DNA of 64,000 bases from Flavobacterium sp. NKUCC04_CG (lineage in GTDB: Bacteria; Bacteroidota; Bacteroidia; Flavobacteriales; Flavobacteriaceae): positions 231,139 through 295,138 of the forward strand of contig NZ_JAHKRA010000002.1 of the NCBI RefSeq assembly GCF_019345525.1, written 5' to 3'. Within the stretch, counting starts at the first letter, position 1; each line of letters opens with the position of its first letter. Below, piece by piece: positions 36,594 to 45,497 of this stretch. The notes beneath the pieces are model-generated. The model ran no database searches and was not told where the DNA came from. It worked only from the letters and a program-made list of their open reading frames with translations. Both the position numbers and the translations under genes were made by a program.

Positions 36594-36674
36594 TTAAGCT
36601 TTTATTAAATATGGTTTCCCAGGAAAATTAACATTGGGTTCATCAAAATACGCACTCCATAAATTATTTGTCAT
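36594..36674 (-). CDS. Possible 26-aa peptide after the TonB receptor gene
   Basis: An ATG 11 bp after the receptor stop opens 26 codons (MTNNLWSAYFDEPNVNF ... YLIKA) and a TAA. Its position at the end of an operon that begins with a RiPP-like precursor makes it worth recording, but no family is recognised and there is no leader-core pattern. It could be a remnant of a larger gene. Confidence 0.25.
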   Translation of the reverse strand: MTNNLWSAYFDEPNVNFPGKPYLIKA

Positions 36675-36684
36675 AATTAAAAAT

Positions 36685-38916
36685 TTAAAATGTTCGAAAA
36701 TCGTTTGAATTTTTAAGATCCTTTTGATTAGTATTATTGTTTCCAAATTGATAAGAAAAGAAAAGTCTTATACCTCTGTTTTTATAAAAAATTTCTTTTT
36801 TATAAATATCAGATCTATTATCAATTTCGTTTGTATATCTAAATCCGCGACTAAAAGGATTATCTATAGAAAAAGCAAGGATGGCTTTATTATCGAACAC
36901 CTTCTTTTGAATAGAAAAATTACTGTAAGTAAAATTATTTTCCTTTCCATACAATAGAATTTCAGGGCTATTAAAGTTTCCAAAAAACTGAATATCAATA
37001 CTTTTATTAAACTTAAAGCTTAGGTGTAGGTTGTTTTTAATTTGAAATCCTTTGTTGTGATTCAAATCATATTTAATATGCTTATAGAAAAAATCCATTC
37101 CATAATTCACCGCAAGTTTTTTGTTCAATAAATTGGAGGTAATCCAATTACTAACACCTACAGCATAATAGTTTCCAGAATTTAAATACGACATAGAGTT
37201 ATCGGATAATACGGTATTGATAACTCGTTTATTATAGACAAAAAAAGGAGAAGCCTTTAAGAAAAAAGCATCTGATTTATTGGAATATCCCAGTTCAAAT
37301 TTATTGGAGACAACTGGATATAAATGGGGATTTCCTTTTTGTAAAATCACAGGTGATATTAATGAAGATATGGGTAGTACATAGGAGTTGTTCGGATTTA
37401 TAAAACTCTTATTGTATGAAAAATAGAACGTATTGGCAATATCCTTTTTATAATTCCCTTTTAAAGAATAAAACAAACCGTTTCTTCCAATATTATGATC
37501 ACGCCATAGGTAACTATAAGTATTAAAACCTACCCCCAATTCAAAAGAAAAAGGACTTAGATTAATCAAATTGTTTAAATAAATATTAGATACCATTTTT
37601 TCAGCATTAAAATTTAAATTTTCTATCACCGATTTTCCTTTTATCTCGTCATATTGAAAATGGGCTCCGGTTTCGACTTCATACTTCCTTGAAAATTTAT
37701 AAGCGTAGTCCAGTTTTATATTTGACGAAAAAATAGCTGTTTTATTATTACTCTTATAATGATAGACACTTTCATTTTCGGAACGAAAAAACAAGGGAAT
37801 CCAACCGAAATCATAAGATAACTCCAAATTTGAAAGCTCTTTCTTACTATTATAGGAAAAAACCACATTAGAATAGGACGAATTATTTTTGGAGTAATAC
37901 CTGCCTAGAGTATCTTTTGTAGTATAAGATTCTTTATTTTTTATATCCTGGTTTAAAAATCTAAATGAAAAATCAAACGAACTTTTATTCTTTAGTAAGA
38001 AAGTAAGATTCGCATTATAATTGTACAAAAAACCCTTACTTTCTCCTGCGCCCAAAGTCAAAACATCATTTAAAAGATTTTTAAATTCTGTATTATTAGT
38101 ATATGTTAGGGACGAAAATGATTGGGTTAATAGCATGTTTTTACTTATTAATGTATTGTAATTAGAAAAAAGATGACTCCCTTTATCTCCAAGCCCAAGA
38201 TTTATATAACCTGATTTATTTACATAGACACTATTCTTCGTTACAATATGTAATATGTATTCTGCCGAGCTACTATCTTTTATTGATGGAGACAAAACAA
38301 CTTCAATTTTAACAATATCAATTGGAGGAATGCTAGATAAAACAGTTTTTGGGTCAGCATTGCGAATTATTTTATTATTTACTTTTACTTGAATATTTAC
38401 ACTTCCTCGTATCGAGGGGGTACCATCAAAACCTACCGATATACCCGGAACTCTTCTTAATAAATCTGCTGCACTTACAGCGGCAATACTCCGGTCCTTA
38501 TCTACATTATATACTGTTTTATAGCCATAATCTTCTATGATATTTTTTGCAGCAAAAATCACAATCTCTTCTAGTACATCTTCAGCTATATCCGTAAAAT
38601 TAAAATATGTAAAATCTTCTTTCAAAATAGCATTACTCCTATTGACAGAACTGCTAAATCCTCCCAAATCTAAAGTGACTTTATCATATGCGTAGGCTAT
38701 CGTATCATGTAATAAAGCATATCCCCATTGATCCGTCTTCCCTTTAAAAACAATAGTATCTTTTATAACAATAGCAAAATCACATGTTACGCAAGGACTC
38801 TCATAGACGTCAAGTTTTAATTTAACTCCTCTTTGCGATTGAGAAAACATGATATTAAAAAAAAATAATGGCAGAATAAAAAAACTCCTATTCAGGTTTT
38901 TTAAATATGCTTTCAT
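36685..38916 (-). CDS. TonB-dependent outer-membrane receptor-like protein
   Basis: 743 residues. Signal peptide (SFFILPLFFFNIMFSQ), an N-terminal ~90-residue beta domain with two Cys (YESPCVTCDFAIV), then a plug domain (AADLLRRVPGISVGFDGTPSIRG, NKIIRNADPKTVLSSIPPIDIVKIEVV, SAEYILHIVTKN) and a C-terminal multi-strand barrel. This is the shape of outer_membrane_beta-barrel TonB receptors in Bacteroidota. It overlaps the LolA-like gene by 29 bp and belongs to the operon that starts with the precursor peptide, so it may import or sense the mature peptide or a metal/peptide complex. That link is inference. Confidence 0.82.
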   Translation of the reverse strand: MKAYLKNLNRSFFILPLFFFNIMFSQSQRGVKLKLDVYESPCVTCDFAIVIKDTIVFKGKTDQWGYALLHDTIAYAYDKVTLDLGGFSSSVNRSNAILKEDFTYFNFTDIAEDVLEEIVIFAAKNIIEDYGYKTVYNVDKDRSIAAVSAADLLRRVPGISVGFDGTPSIRGSVNIQVKVNNKIIRNADPKTVLSSIPPIDIVKIEVVLSPSIKDSSSAEYILHIVTKNSVYVNKSGYINLGLGDKGSHLFSNYNTLISKNMLLTQSFSSLTYTNNTEFKNLLNDVLTLGAGESKGFLYNYNANLTFLLKNKSSFDFSFRFLNQDIKNKESYTTKDTLGRYYSKNNSSYSNVVFSYNSKKELSNLELSYDFGWIPLFFRSENESVYHYKSNNKTAIFSSNIKLDYAYKFSRKYEVETGAHFQYDEIKGKSVIENLNFNAEKMVSNIYLNNLINLSPFSFELGVGFNTYSYLWRDHNIGRNGLFYSLKGNYKKDIANTFYFSYNKSFINPNNSYVLPISSLISPVILQKGNPHLYPVVSNKFELGYSNKSDAFFLKASPFFVYNKRVINTVLSDNSMSYLNSGNYYAVGVSNWITSNLLNKKLAVNYGMDFFYKHIKYDLNHNKGFQIKNNLHLSFKFNKSIDIQFFGNFNSPEILLYGKENNFTYSNFSIQKKVFDNKAILAFSIDNPFSRGFRYTNEIDNRSDIYKKEIFYKNRGIRLFFSYQFGNNNTNQKDLKNSNDFRTF

Positions 38917-39610
38917 CTATTTGTGGATTAATATTAATAGACAGTATCTCTGTTATAATTTTCAAATTATTCGCCCCCACAAACTCTCTATACATTGGAA
39001 AGTTAATACCATCCGTCCTTTTATAATTAGACATTATCACTTCTCCAATCATATTTTTAATTTTCCGTAAAGTAAATTTCTTAGAATCTATATAAAGTTT
39101 TTCTTCAAAATCATTATTGTAAGTCAAAGCAATGACATAACAGTTATCCCACTCGACCTTCTCCGTTTTCTCTAACAAAACAATTTTTTTTATTTTTTTA
39201 GAATCCTCACTTTTAGAATAATAATCATATAGCGGACTCAACAGGTTAGCTTGATATAAAAACTGCTTTTGTTGAGCAATAGACAAATCGGTTACTTTAC
39301 TAGTGCTTAAATAGGGATTTAGCATCCAACCCTTGTCTCTTTTTACTGCGATTATATATTGACCATTTGACATCAAAGAAGATTGATAAAATGATTCTTT
39401 ATTTTCGATAATTAGTGTCTGAGGAATTTCAGAATTAGCATTAAATACCAATTGCTTAATTTTGACACTTTTGAGTTTCTCTAGATGTTCCGTAGCACCT
39501 AAATTGGCAACAAATTTTTCTACTACTACCTCTAAAGTTATTTGAGAATAGCCATTGTTTAAGAACACAAAAAATAAAATTACTCCTATTAAGTTTTTAT
39601 TAAGCCTCAT
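38888..39610 (-). CDS. LolA/outer-membrane lipoprotein-sorting-like protein
   Basis: 240 residues with signal peptide (NLIGVILFFVFLNNGYSQ). The mature part fits the half-barrel LolA/LolB-like fold of Bacteroidota outer membrane lipoprotein-sorting proteins: LGATEHLEKLKSVKIKQLVF at the start, GWMLNPYLSTSKVTDLSIAQ in the middle, CYVIALTYNNDFEEKLYIDSK, and TDGINFPMYREFVG near the end. It is periplasmic and may carry a hydrophobic ligand. It lies between the precursor peptide and the receptor, overlapping the latter by 29 bp. Confidence 0.7.
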   Translation of the reverse strand: MRLNKNLIGVILFFVFLNNGYSQITLEVVVEKFVANLGATEHLEKLKSVKIKQLVFNANSEIPQTLIIENKESFYQSSLMSNGQYIIAVKRDKGWMLNPYLSTSKVTDLSIAQQKQFLYQANLLSPLYDYYSKSEDSKKIKKIVLLEKTEKVEWDNCYVIALTYNNDFEEKLYIDSKKFTLRKIKNMIGEVIMSNYKRTDGINFPMYREFVGANNLKIITEILSININPQIDESIFKKPE

Positions 39611-39643
39611 GAAAATTAATTCTAATTGTTGTTTTTAATTAAA

Positions 39644-39673
39644 AAAATCAGGAAATAAAAATCTCCTGATTTT
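39644..39673 (-). terminator. Hairpin between precursor peptide and downstream genes
   Basis: A perfect 10-bp stem AAAATCAGGA / TCCTGATTTT with a 10-nt loop, followed on the minus strand by more T residues. It sits just after the stop of the precursor gene, as in many RiPP operons where partial termination gives more precursor than downstream product. Confidence 0.75.
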
Positions 39674-39679
39674 AATTAG

Positions 39680-39889
39680 CTAGCCCATGCACCCAAACGT
39701 TCCAAACGTTCCGGCACAACCACATGCAGTTCCTAGTGTTCCAATTGTTCCAAAACAACCTGTAGCCAAATCGATTTCATCAGGATTAATATTCGAATTC
39801 ATTGAAGAAAAACTACTGGCTTCTACTGTGATTTTGTCAGAAGACTCCATCATCGATAGAAAGTCCTCATTTTGTAAGTTTAAACTCAT
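39680..39889 (-). CDS. RiPP-like precursor peptide, Cys/Gly/Thr-rich core
   Basis: 69 residues in two parts. Residues 1-~44 are an acidic leader (MSLNLQNEDFLSMMESSDKI ... PDEIDLATG). Residues ~43-69 are a core with 4 Cys and 6 Thr in a near-regular Gly spacing: CFGTIGTLGTACGCAG then TFGTFGCMG. Such a composition suits thioether or azole formation. No LanB/LanC/LanM, YcaO, radical-SAM, ATP-grasp or peptidase-ABC gene is within reach, so the modifying enzyme is either distant or absent. Followed by a hairpin and then the LolA-like and TonB-receptor genes. Confidence 0.65.
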   Translation of the reverse strand: MSLNLQNEDFLSMMESSDKITVEASSFSSMNSNINPDEIDLATGCFGTIGTLGTACGCAGTFGTFGCMG

Positions 39890-40980
39890 AATAAAAATTT
39901 AATACTCACAACTAAAATAATTAAAAATTCACACACAAACAGCGATTAAGTGTTATTATTTGCTTTTTTAACAAAATTTAATTGATTAATATTATTTTAA
40001 TATGATTTCACCGTACTATTAATAACTTTAATATCAACAACAATACTTATGCTATAATTACCTTAAATTACTAAATAATAAATTTTTAATTAACATATAT
40101 TGGTAAATTTTAATCAAAGTATATAGGTGTAAATAGTCTTATTCCATAAAGGAAAGTGGATTTTATTCTGCCAATGCAACCGTATGTTTTAATCAACTGT
40201 AAAACATTGTAGAGCTGTAGGTCTGCCATAACAACTAAGATTGTTTTGATGACTGCATCGAACCTTGATAGATATCAAACAAATACCTAGCCGTGGAAAT
40301 CGTGTATATTAAATTCGTTTTATGAGCAAGGGAATCCGCCACATATTGATTCCATACCTTTCTTTAATGACAACTTTTATGGCGTATAGGGAGCTGTCTT
40401 TGACATAGAACTTTATCAATATAGTACGAAGTATGGAAACTGACTGTTTCCTTATTTGTGCATAATACTCCATGGAGGTAATTTTCTTGTTGTTTTGTTC
40501 GTCCCATACAGATAAGGCTGTAATAATATACCTTTTAATGATTGATACAGTCCGTGGAAGTATAGGCAGCTACTACCGGTATTTAATTAATTACAACCGT
40601 TTCTTTATCAAATGACTTAGTTCTATTTTTTTAATTCATTAGATAACGCTAGCGCAGAAATATCTTTTTCGGTTCGTGGAATATCGTTGAATCAGTTATA
40701 TCCATATCGATTTTAATCACGGTCTGCGATAAATTACAAAAAAAAGCTGTGCTAACTAATCCCCTATGTTTAACACAAGTAGGGCTCTTCGAGGTAATAT
40801 TTGTTAAAAAAACTGTTTTAAAAAGTCCATGTAGAAGTGATTCTCAAATTTAAGCGTTTATAATTCGATCATTTACTATATAATTAATTTTTGCGCTGGG
40901 TGACTTCTATAGATTTTCAAATTTAACTGGGTATATAATAAATTATTTTAATTATTTTCACCGTTTAAATTAAAAAACTC
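39890..40980. other. Long intergenic region between divergent units
   Basis: 1.09 kb with no supported gene on either strand; very AT-rich near the precursor gene and moderately AT-rich later. The promoter of the precursor operon must lie in the first few hundred bases. AAGCTGTGCTAACTAATCCC at about 40745 resembles a stretch at 28850. The middle part may be decayed coding sequence but nothing is recognisable. Confidence 0.35.
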
Positions 40981-41421
40981 ATGGCCATCATCAAGATTGA
41001 ACGAAAAAACGATTTAAGCAATCGATTTAGAGATTATAATATTTATATAGACGGCAATAAAGTTGGAACCATAGCCAATGGCGAAGTCAAAGAATTCACG
41101 GTCGACTCCAGCGGTACACACTCCGTAAAAGCTACTATAGATTGGTGCAGCAGTCAAGAACTGTTTCTAAATTTAAATAGCGCAGATACCATTCCGTTAA
41201 AGCTCAACAGTATCACTACTAAATGGGGTATATACTACTTTTTACTGACCTTGTTCGTTGCGGGAATAAACTTTGTATATAAAAACGAATTTATATCACA
41301 ATTAATGATGGTGATTGTGTTACCCGGTCTGCTTATTATGATTTACTTCTTTACTTTCGCGCGCAAAAAATATTTGAAATTAACACAAATCGATACAGTT
41401 ATAAGCGAACAACGGCATTAA
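40981..41421 (+). CDS. Membrane protein with WCSS-motif beta domain (paralog 1)
   Basis: 146 residues, no signal peptide. The first ~75 residues form a small beta domain of PEGA-like character: DYNIYIDGNKVGTIANGE, then KEFTVDSSGTHSVKATIDWCSS. Two membrane helices follow, ~79-97 (WGIYYFLLTLFVAGINFVY) and ~104-124, then a basic cytoplasmic tail. A paralog lies at 53952-54386, sharing the NGE-x-x-x-F and ATIDWCSS motifs and the two-helix tail. Function unknown. Confidence 0.7.
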   Translation: MAIIKIERKNDLSNRFRDYNIYIDGNKVGTIANGEVKEFTVDSSGTHSVKATIDWCSSQELFLNLNSADTIPLKLNSITTKWGIYYFLLTLFVAGINFVYKNEFISQLMMVIVLPGLLIMIYFFTFARKKYLKLTQIDTVISEQRH

Positions 41422-41573
41422 AATTCCTATTCCAGAAAATCCGTACCATACCAGCTGACTCCCGGTTAAAAGGCACAATCCCAAAAATAAATGGCATTTG
41501 GTATCAATCCTGCTTATATTGCGGGCGAAATATTTTGATGTACGTTATTTATTAAACTATTTACAACGAAAAG

Positions 41574-42158
41574 ATGAACAAAATCATACGTTTTTTAATC
41601 ATATTCACAACAATTTCCAATTTAAATGCACAGCATTTATACAAGGAGAAATTTGACAACTGTATAATCGAGGCATTTTGCTTGGATTGCGGTACAACTA
41701 AAGCTGCACCTCCAAGCACTATAAATGAAGAGATTGAAAGCATGCTCAATAAATCTCAATTCCAAAAGGCAGTGGGGATCATTAGGGCACAAGTATTAAT
41801 TTACGACAGTGGAAAAGCATGTTTGTTGAGCGTTGATAATGCTACTAATGTTTCCACCAAAAAATTGGGTTTACAAAAAGCGATCAACAATTTATCAAAT
41901 TGGACGCCTGCAATCACAAAAGACAAAAAAGAAACCAGTTCTGTAACCTTGATACTGGAGTTTAACCGGGGAAACTTACAGACAAAACGTTGGATTTTTG
42001 ATGCTAAAAATGCGACAAATATGTCATCTACAGCTGTTTCTAAAGTAAGAGGTACAGACAGTAGTCGATTACCTTATACCTGGACCTTATACCTGGACCT
42101 TATACACCCAATCCAATTCCGAATTACCTTGGGATATGACCAGAGGCATTGCCGCTGA
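41574..42158 (+). pseudogene. 5' part of frameshifted TonB-C-like/propeller gene
   Basis: 194 codons. Signal peptide MNKIIRFLIIFTTISNLNA, a Cys-containing stretch (CLDCGTTKAAPP), and a TonB-C-like segment (KLGLQKAINNLSNWTPAITKD ... TLILEF, residues ~100-134). The sequence runs normally up to DSSRLPYTWT and then enters the repeat CTTATACCTGGAC twice (42073-42098); the second copy shifts the frame, and the last ~18 codons are nonsense before a stop. Removing one 13-bp copy restores a single open frame of 481 codons with 42136-43032. Confidence 0.8.
42073..42105 (+). repeat. 13-bp tandem duplication causing a frameshift
   Basis: Two exact units of CTTATACCTGGAC (42073-42085, 42086-42098) plus a partial third CTTATAC. 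Thirteen is not a multiple of three. One unit fewer gives the continuous reading ...PYTWTLYTQSNSELPWDMTRG..., the linker expected between the two halves of this gene. Confidence 0.85.
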
Positions 42159-43032
42159 TATCGACAATAACATCTGGATTGGTACCGACAACGGCATTGT
42201 TGAAATCACCCAAAATTCTTGGAAGCACTACAATGCAACCAACACCATTATTCCTCCAACACCCTATAATAAAGACCGCATGCAAGGGGTGACATACGCT
42301 CAAATCGATCACCTCAATAATAAGTGGTTTATCATTGGATCAAACGTGTTCAAGCACAATGATGGAAATTGGACCAAGTATGACTCTATTAATTCACCTA
42401 TGAAATGGGCCCGAAAAATAATTTTAGATCACAAACAAAACGTTTGGTTTACCTCTTGGGACGGCATTGTAAAATACGACGGTAAGAATTGGTCCAAAAT
42501 AAATAAGGAAAACTTCCATTTACCTTCAAATAAAGTTTTAGGTTTATACGTAGATCGAAAAGATCGAATGTGGATAGGTACCTTTGAAGGTAATGCGCTC
42601 ATTGAAAACGGACAAACCCAAATTTTAGACGATAAAAACTCACCCCTAAGTAAGGCCTATATTTCTTCAGTTGTAGAAGACAACCAAGGGAATATGTATT
42701 TTTCTTTATACAACGATAAAAGTTATAAAGACGAAGGGCTTTTTAAATTAGACCCATCCAATAACTGGTCAAAAATTGAGTTCCCCAAGGACATCACTAA
42801 ATTAGATAGAGCTTATATCGGAGATTTTTTGATCGATGAAGACCACAATGAACTCTGGATAACCATGAGTGATGTGGGCATATTGTGTTATTCTTTAGAT
42901 TCCAATAAATGGCAGGTTTATACCAATCAAAATTCCAATATTAAAAGTACCAATGCGGAAAGAATCATCAAGGATAAGCAGGGAACTATCTGGGTTGCTA
43001 CATACGGAGGTGTGGTAAAATTGAATCGATAA
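42136..43032 (+). pseudogene. 3' part of frameshifted gene, two-component-type propeller
   Basis: 298 codons from an internal ATG. Several Reg_prop-type blades: DIDNNIWIGTDNGIVEI, DHLNNKWFIIGSNVFK, DHKQNVWFTSWDGIVKYDG, DRKDRMWIGTFEGNALI, DEDHNELWITMSDVGIL, DKQGTIWVATYGGVVKL. They would form a beta-propeller in the periplasm. The piece lacks a signal peptide because it belongs to the upstream 41574 frame; as it stands it would not be exported. May be phase-variable or recently broken. Confidence 0.8.
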
Positions 43033-43089
43033 GTTTGTTTCAAGAAAAAGCGGTTAAAAAGCACTAAATTCTCGACAATCTACAAAAAC

Positions 43090-43124
43090 AAAGGAAGGCT
43101 ATCCTTTTAAGACAGCCTCCCTTT
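43090..43124. terminator. Terminator between convergent genes
   Basis: AAGGAAGGCT / AGCCTCCCTTT form a ~10-bp stem with one mismatch between the stop of the propeller gene and the stop of the minus-strand toxin gene. T-rich flank is short, so moderate confidence. Confidence 0.5.
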
Positions 43125-43129
43125 GCAAA

Positions 43130-43618
43130 TTACAAACTTTCAATCGTTTTAATCGAAATCATCATTTTTCCGGAAGTGGGTAAATAGATAAATCCGTAAT
43201 GTTTATAAAAAGCAATTGCTTTTTCATTAATAGGATCTACCACAACACATAATATTCCGATTTCTTTAGAAATGTTAAGATACTTATTTAAAGCATCCAA
43301 TAATAGCAATGAACCGATACCTTCTCTTTTAAAATTTTCATCCACCGCTAATCGCCCCAGTAAAATGCAGGGAAGATCCACATAAGATGGTGGAAATTTT
43401 TTAGATAAATTCTCCGGTAAACTATCCTTATCAACCGAACTACTAGATAACGTATAATAACCTAAAACTAAATCGTTTTCATTTACTATCACGGTACAAG
43501 TAGATAAGCTTTTTTTTATATCTTGATTCACTTGATTTTTTAAATACCGATCAAGTAACGCTTCACCACATGAAAACTCTTTTCTTTTATGATTAGCGCT
43601 TAATATTTTTATTTCCAT
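43130..43618 (-). CDS. TacT-type GNAT toxin
   Basis: 162 residues, a complete GNAT domain of the TacT/AtaT-like toxin kind: FSCGEALLDRYLKNQVNQDIKK at the N-terminus (the canonical FxCGxxxLDxYL toxin signature), LGRLAVDENFKREGIGSLLLLDAL as the acetyl-CoA loop (KREGIG), and AFYKHYGF near the end. Toxins of this family acetylate aminoacyl-tRNA and stop translation. The DUF1778-like antitoxin is upstream and overlaps it by 26 bp. Confidence 0.9.
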   Translation of the reverse strand: MEIKILSANHKRKEFSCGEALLDRYLKNQVNQDIKKSLSTCTVIVNENDLVLGYYTLSSSSVDKDSLPENLSKKFPPSYVDLPCILLGRLAVDENFKREGIGSLLLLDALNKYLNISKEIGILCVVVDPINEKAIAFYKHYGFIYLPTSGKMMISIKTIESL

Positions 43619-43898
43619 TAGAGTCCTTTAAAAAATTAATATATTTTTCATGAGCTCGTTGTAAATTTGAATTTGGTTCTGCTGGATTTAAAATCGTATC
43701 AACAAAAATCTTTTTGTCTTCTAATGATTTTAAAATTTTATTGTTCTCGCTAATAATACTTTTTGCTTCTTTAGAAATACAAAAAACTATAAACTCCGAG
43801 AGACTTTTAAAACCACTTAATGAAGAAGCATATTTAACAAGCTCTTTTTGTTCTTTGCTAATACGAACATCAATTCTATCGTTAACTAGTACTCCCAT
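43593..43898 (-). CDS. DUF1778/TacA-type antitoxin
   Basis: 101 residues. The N-terminal ribbon-helix-helix region RIDVRISKEQKELVKYASSL, then SLSEFIVFCISKEA, binds DNA in this family. The C-terminal toxin-binding tail FVDTILNPAEPNSNLQRAHEKY follows the usual F-x-L-P-x-PN-x-L-x-x-A-x-x-Y layout. It precedes and overlaps the toxin gene, so it probably represses the operon together with the toxin. Confidence 0.85.
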   Translation of the reverse strand: MGVLVNDRIDVRISKEQKELVKYASSLSGFKSLSEFIVFCISKEAKSIISENNKILKSLEDKKIFVDTILNPAEPNSNLQRAHEKYINFLKDSNGNKNIKR

Positions 43899-44166
43899 AT
43901 CTTTTTTATTTTCTTTGCTTAATTTCTCTGCTTAATTTGATATACTCCAACTCATTGGAGATATTGTTGTTTATATTAGCAATAAAAAAGTACGTATTTA
44001 TTCCGTACAAAAAAACAATTATAAAAATTTACATTATATAGCCATCATCAAAAAACATGTCTAATCACAATAGAAAAAAAATAAATAGCAGCGTTAGCTT
44101 TTTAGACTACAGCTTTAGTAAATCAGATCACCTAGGCTATAATACTCTTTCTAAAATATCTTGGAT

Positions 44167-45375
44167 TTAAACCCTTTCTAAAATAATGGCATAACCTTGC
44201 CCCACTCCTACACACATCGTAGCTAAGGCATATCTTTTTCCGGTCTTTTGCAGCTCTAAAGCCGCTGTATAGGTAATGCGAGTACCCGACATTCCCAAAG
44301 GATGGCCTATCGCTATGGCACCACCGTTTGGATTAATACGCGCATCATTATCGCTTAATCCTAACGCTCGGGTGCATGCAAGGACTTGAGCTGCAAAGGC
44401 CTCATTAAACTCTAGTATATCCATTTGATCGAGGGTTAATCCCGCTTTTCTTAAAACTTTCTGAGTTGCGGTAACCGGGCCTATCCCCATAATTCGAGGT
44501 TCCACACCCGTTACTGCCGAGGCCACGATACGGGCCATTGGTTTTAAACCATATTGGTTTACCGCTTCGGCAGAAGCTACAAAAACCGCAGCTGCCCCAT
44601 CGTTTAATCCAGACGCATTACCTGCCGTTACTGTACCGTTCTCTTTAAATGCCGGTTTTAATTGGGCTAAGGTTTCTAGGTTGGAGTTGGAACGAATAAA
44701 TTCGTCTGCACTAAATACCAAATCCCCACCTTTGCGCTGAGGAATACGAACCGCCATAATTTCTTCACCCAGGCGGCCATTGGCTGTGGCCTTGGCCGCT
44801 TTTAATTGCGATGCCAAGGCATATAAATCTTGGTCTTCTCTAGAAATATGGTATATGTCTACTAAATTCTCGGCAGTGAGTCCCATAGGATCGGTTCCGT
44901 AAATGGCGGTCATTTTAGGATTGACAAAACGCCACCCAAAAGAGGAGTCTTCCAGTTTTGAATCGACTCCAAATGCTTTAGACGGTTTGGAAACCACTAG
45001 AGGCCCTCTTGTCATGTGCTCCACACCACCAGCAATAAATAGGTCGCCATCTCCAGCTTTAATAGCTCGCGCCGCATGCGCTATGGCAGCCATTCCAGAA
45101 GAACAGAGTCTGTTGATGGTTTCTCCAGGTACAGTAACGGGTAAACCGGCTAACAATGCCGCCATCCGCGCCACATTTCTGTTGTCTTCGCCGGCTTGGT
45201 TATGACAACCCAATAGCACATCGTCTATAGCATTTACCGGAATATTGGGATTTCTTTTAATCAGTTCCGCTATGGGTAAAGCAGCCAAATCATCGGCACG
45301 GATAGCAGAAAGCGTTCCCCCAAAACTTCCTATAGGTGTGCGAATTCCGTCAATTATATAAGCTTCTCTATTCAT
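44167..45375 (-). CDS. pcaF: 3-oxoadipyl-CoA / acetyl-CoA thiolase
   Basis: About 402 residues from the ATG at 45375 (MNREAYIIDGIRTPIG). Thiolase signatures: nucleophilic Cys in NRLCSSGMAAIAHAARAI (~90), the NEAFAAQVLACTRALG block, GGAIAIGHPLGMSGTRI, and the C-terminal GVGQGYAIILE that carries the second Cys region (ATMCVGVGQG). It splits 3-oxoadipyl-CoA into acetyl-CoA and succinyl-CoA, the last step of the beta-ketoadipate pathway. Operon context fixes the substrate preference. The last gene of the cluster, ~120 bp after pcaIJ. Confidence 0.92.
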   Translation of the reverse strand: MNREAYIIDGIRTPIGSFGGTLSAIRADDLAALPIAELIKRNPNIPVNAIDDVLLGCHNQAGEDNRNVARMAALLAGLPVTVPGETINRLCSSGMAAIAHAARAIKAGDGDLFIAGGVEHMTRGPLVVSKPSKAFGVDSKLEDSSFGWRFVNPKMTAIYGTDPMGLTAENLVDIYHISREDQDLYALASQLKAAKATANGRLGEEIMAVRIPQRKGGDLVFSADEFIRSNSNLETLAQLKPAFKENGTVTAGNASGLNDGAAAVFVASAEAVNQYGLKPMARIVASAVTGVEPRIMGIGPVTATQKVLRKAGLTLDQMDILEFNEAFAAQVLACTRALGLSDNDARINPNGGAIAIGHPLGMSGTRITYTAALELQKTGKRYALATMCVGVGQGYAIILERV

Positions 45376-45497
45376 TTTAATCGTTTTTATAGTAATTTGT
45401 AAGGTTGTACAAGTAAAAATAGCGAAATTCACTAAACAAAACCCCTATTGTTAGATGCCCTAATTCACTGGGTATAATCAGTCACATGAGGTTGTTT

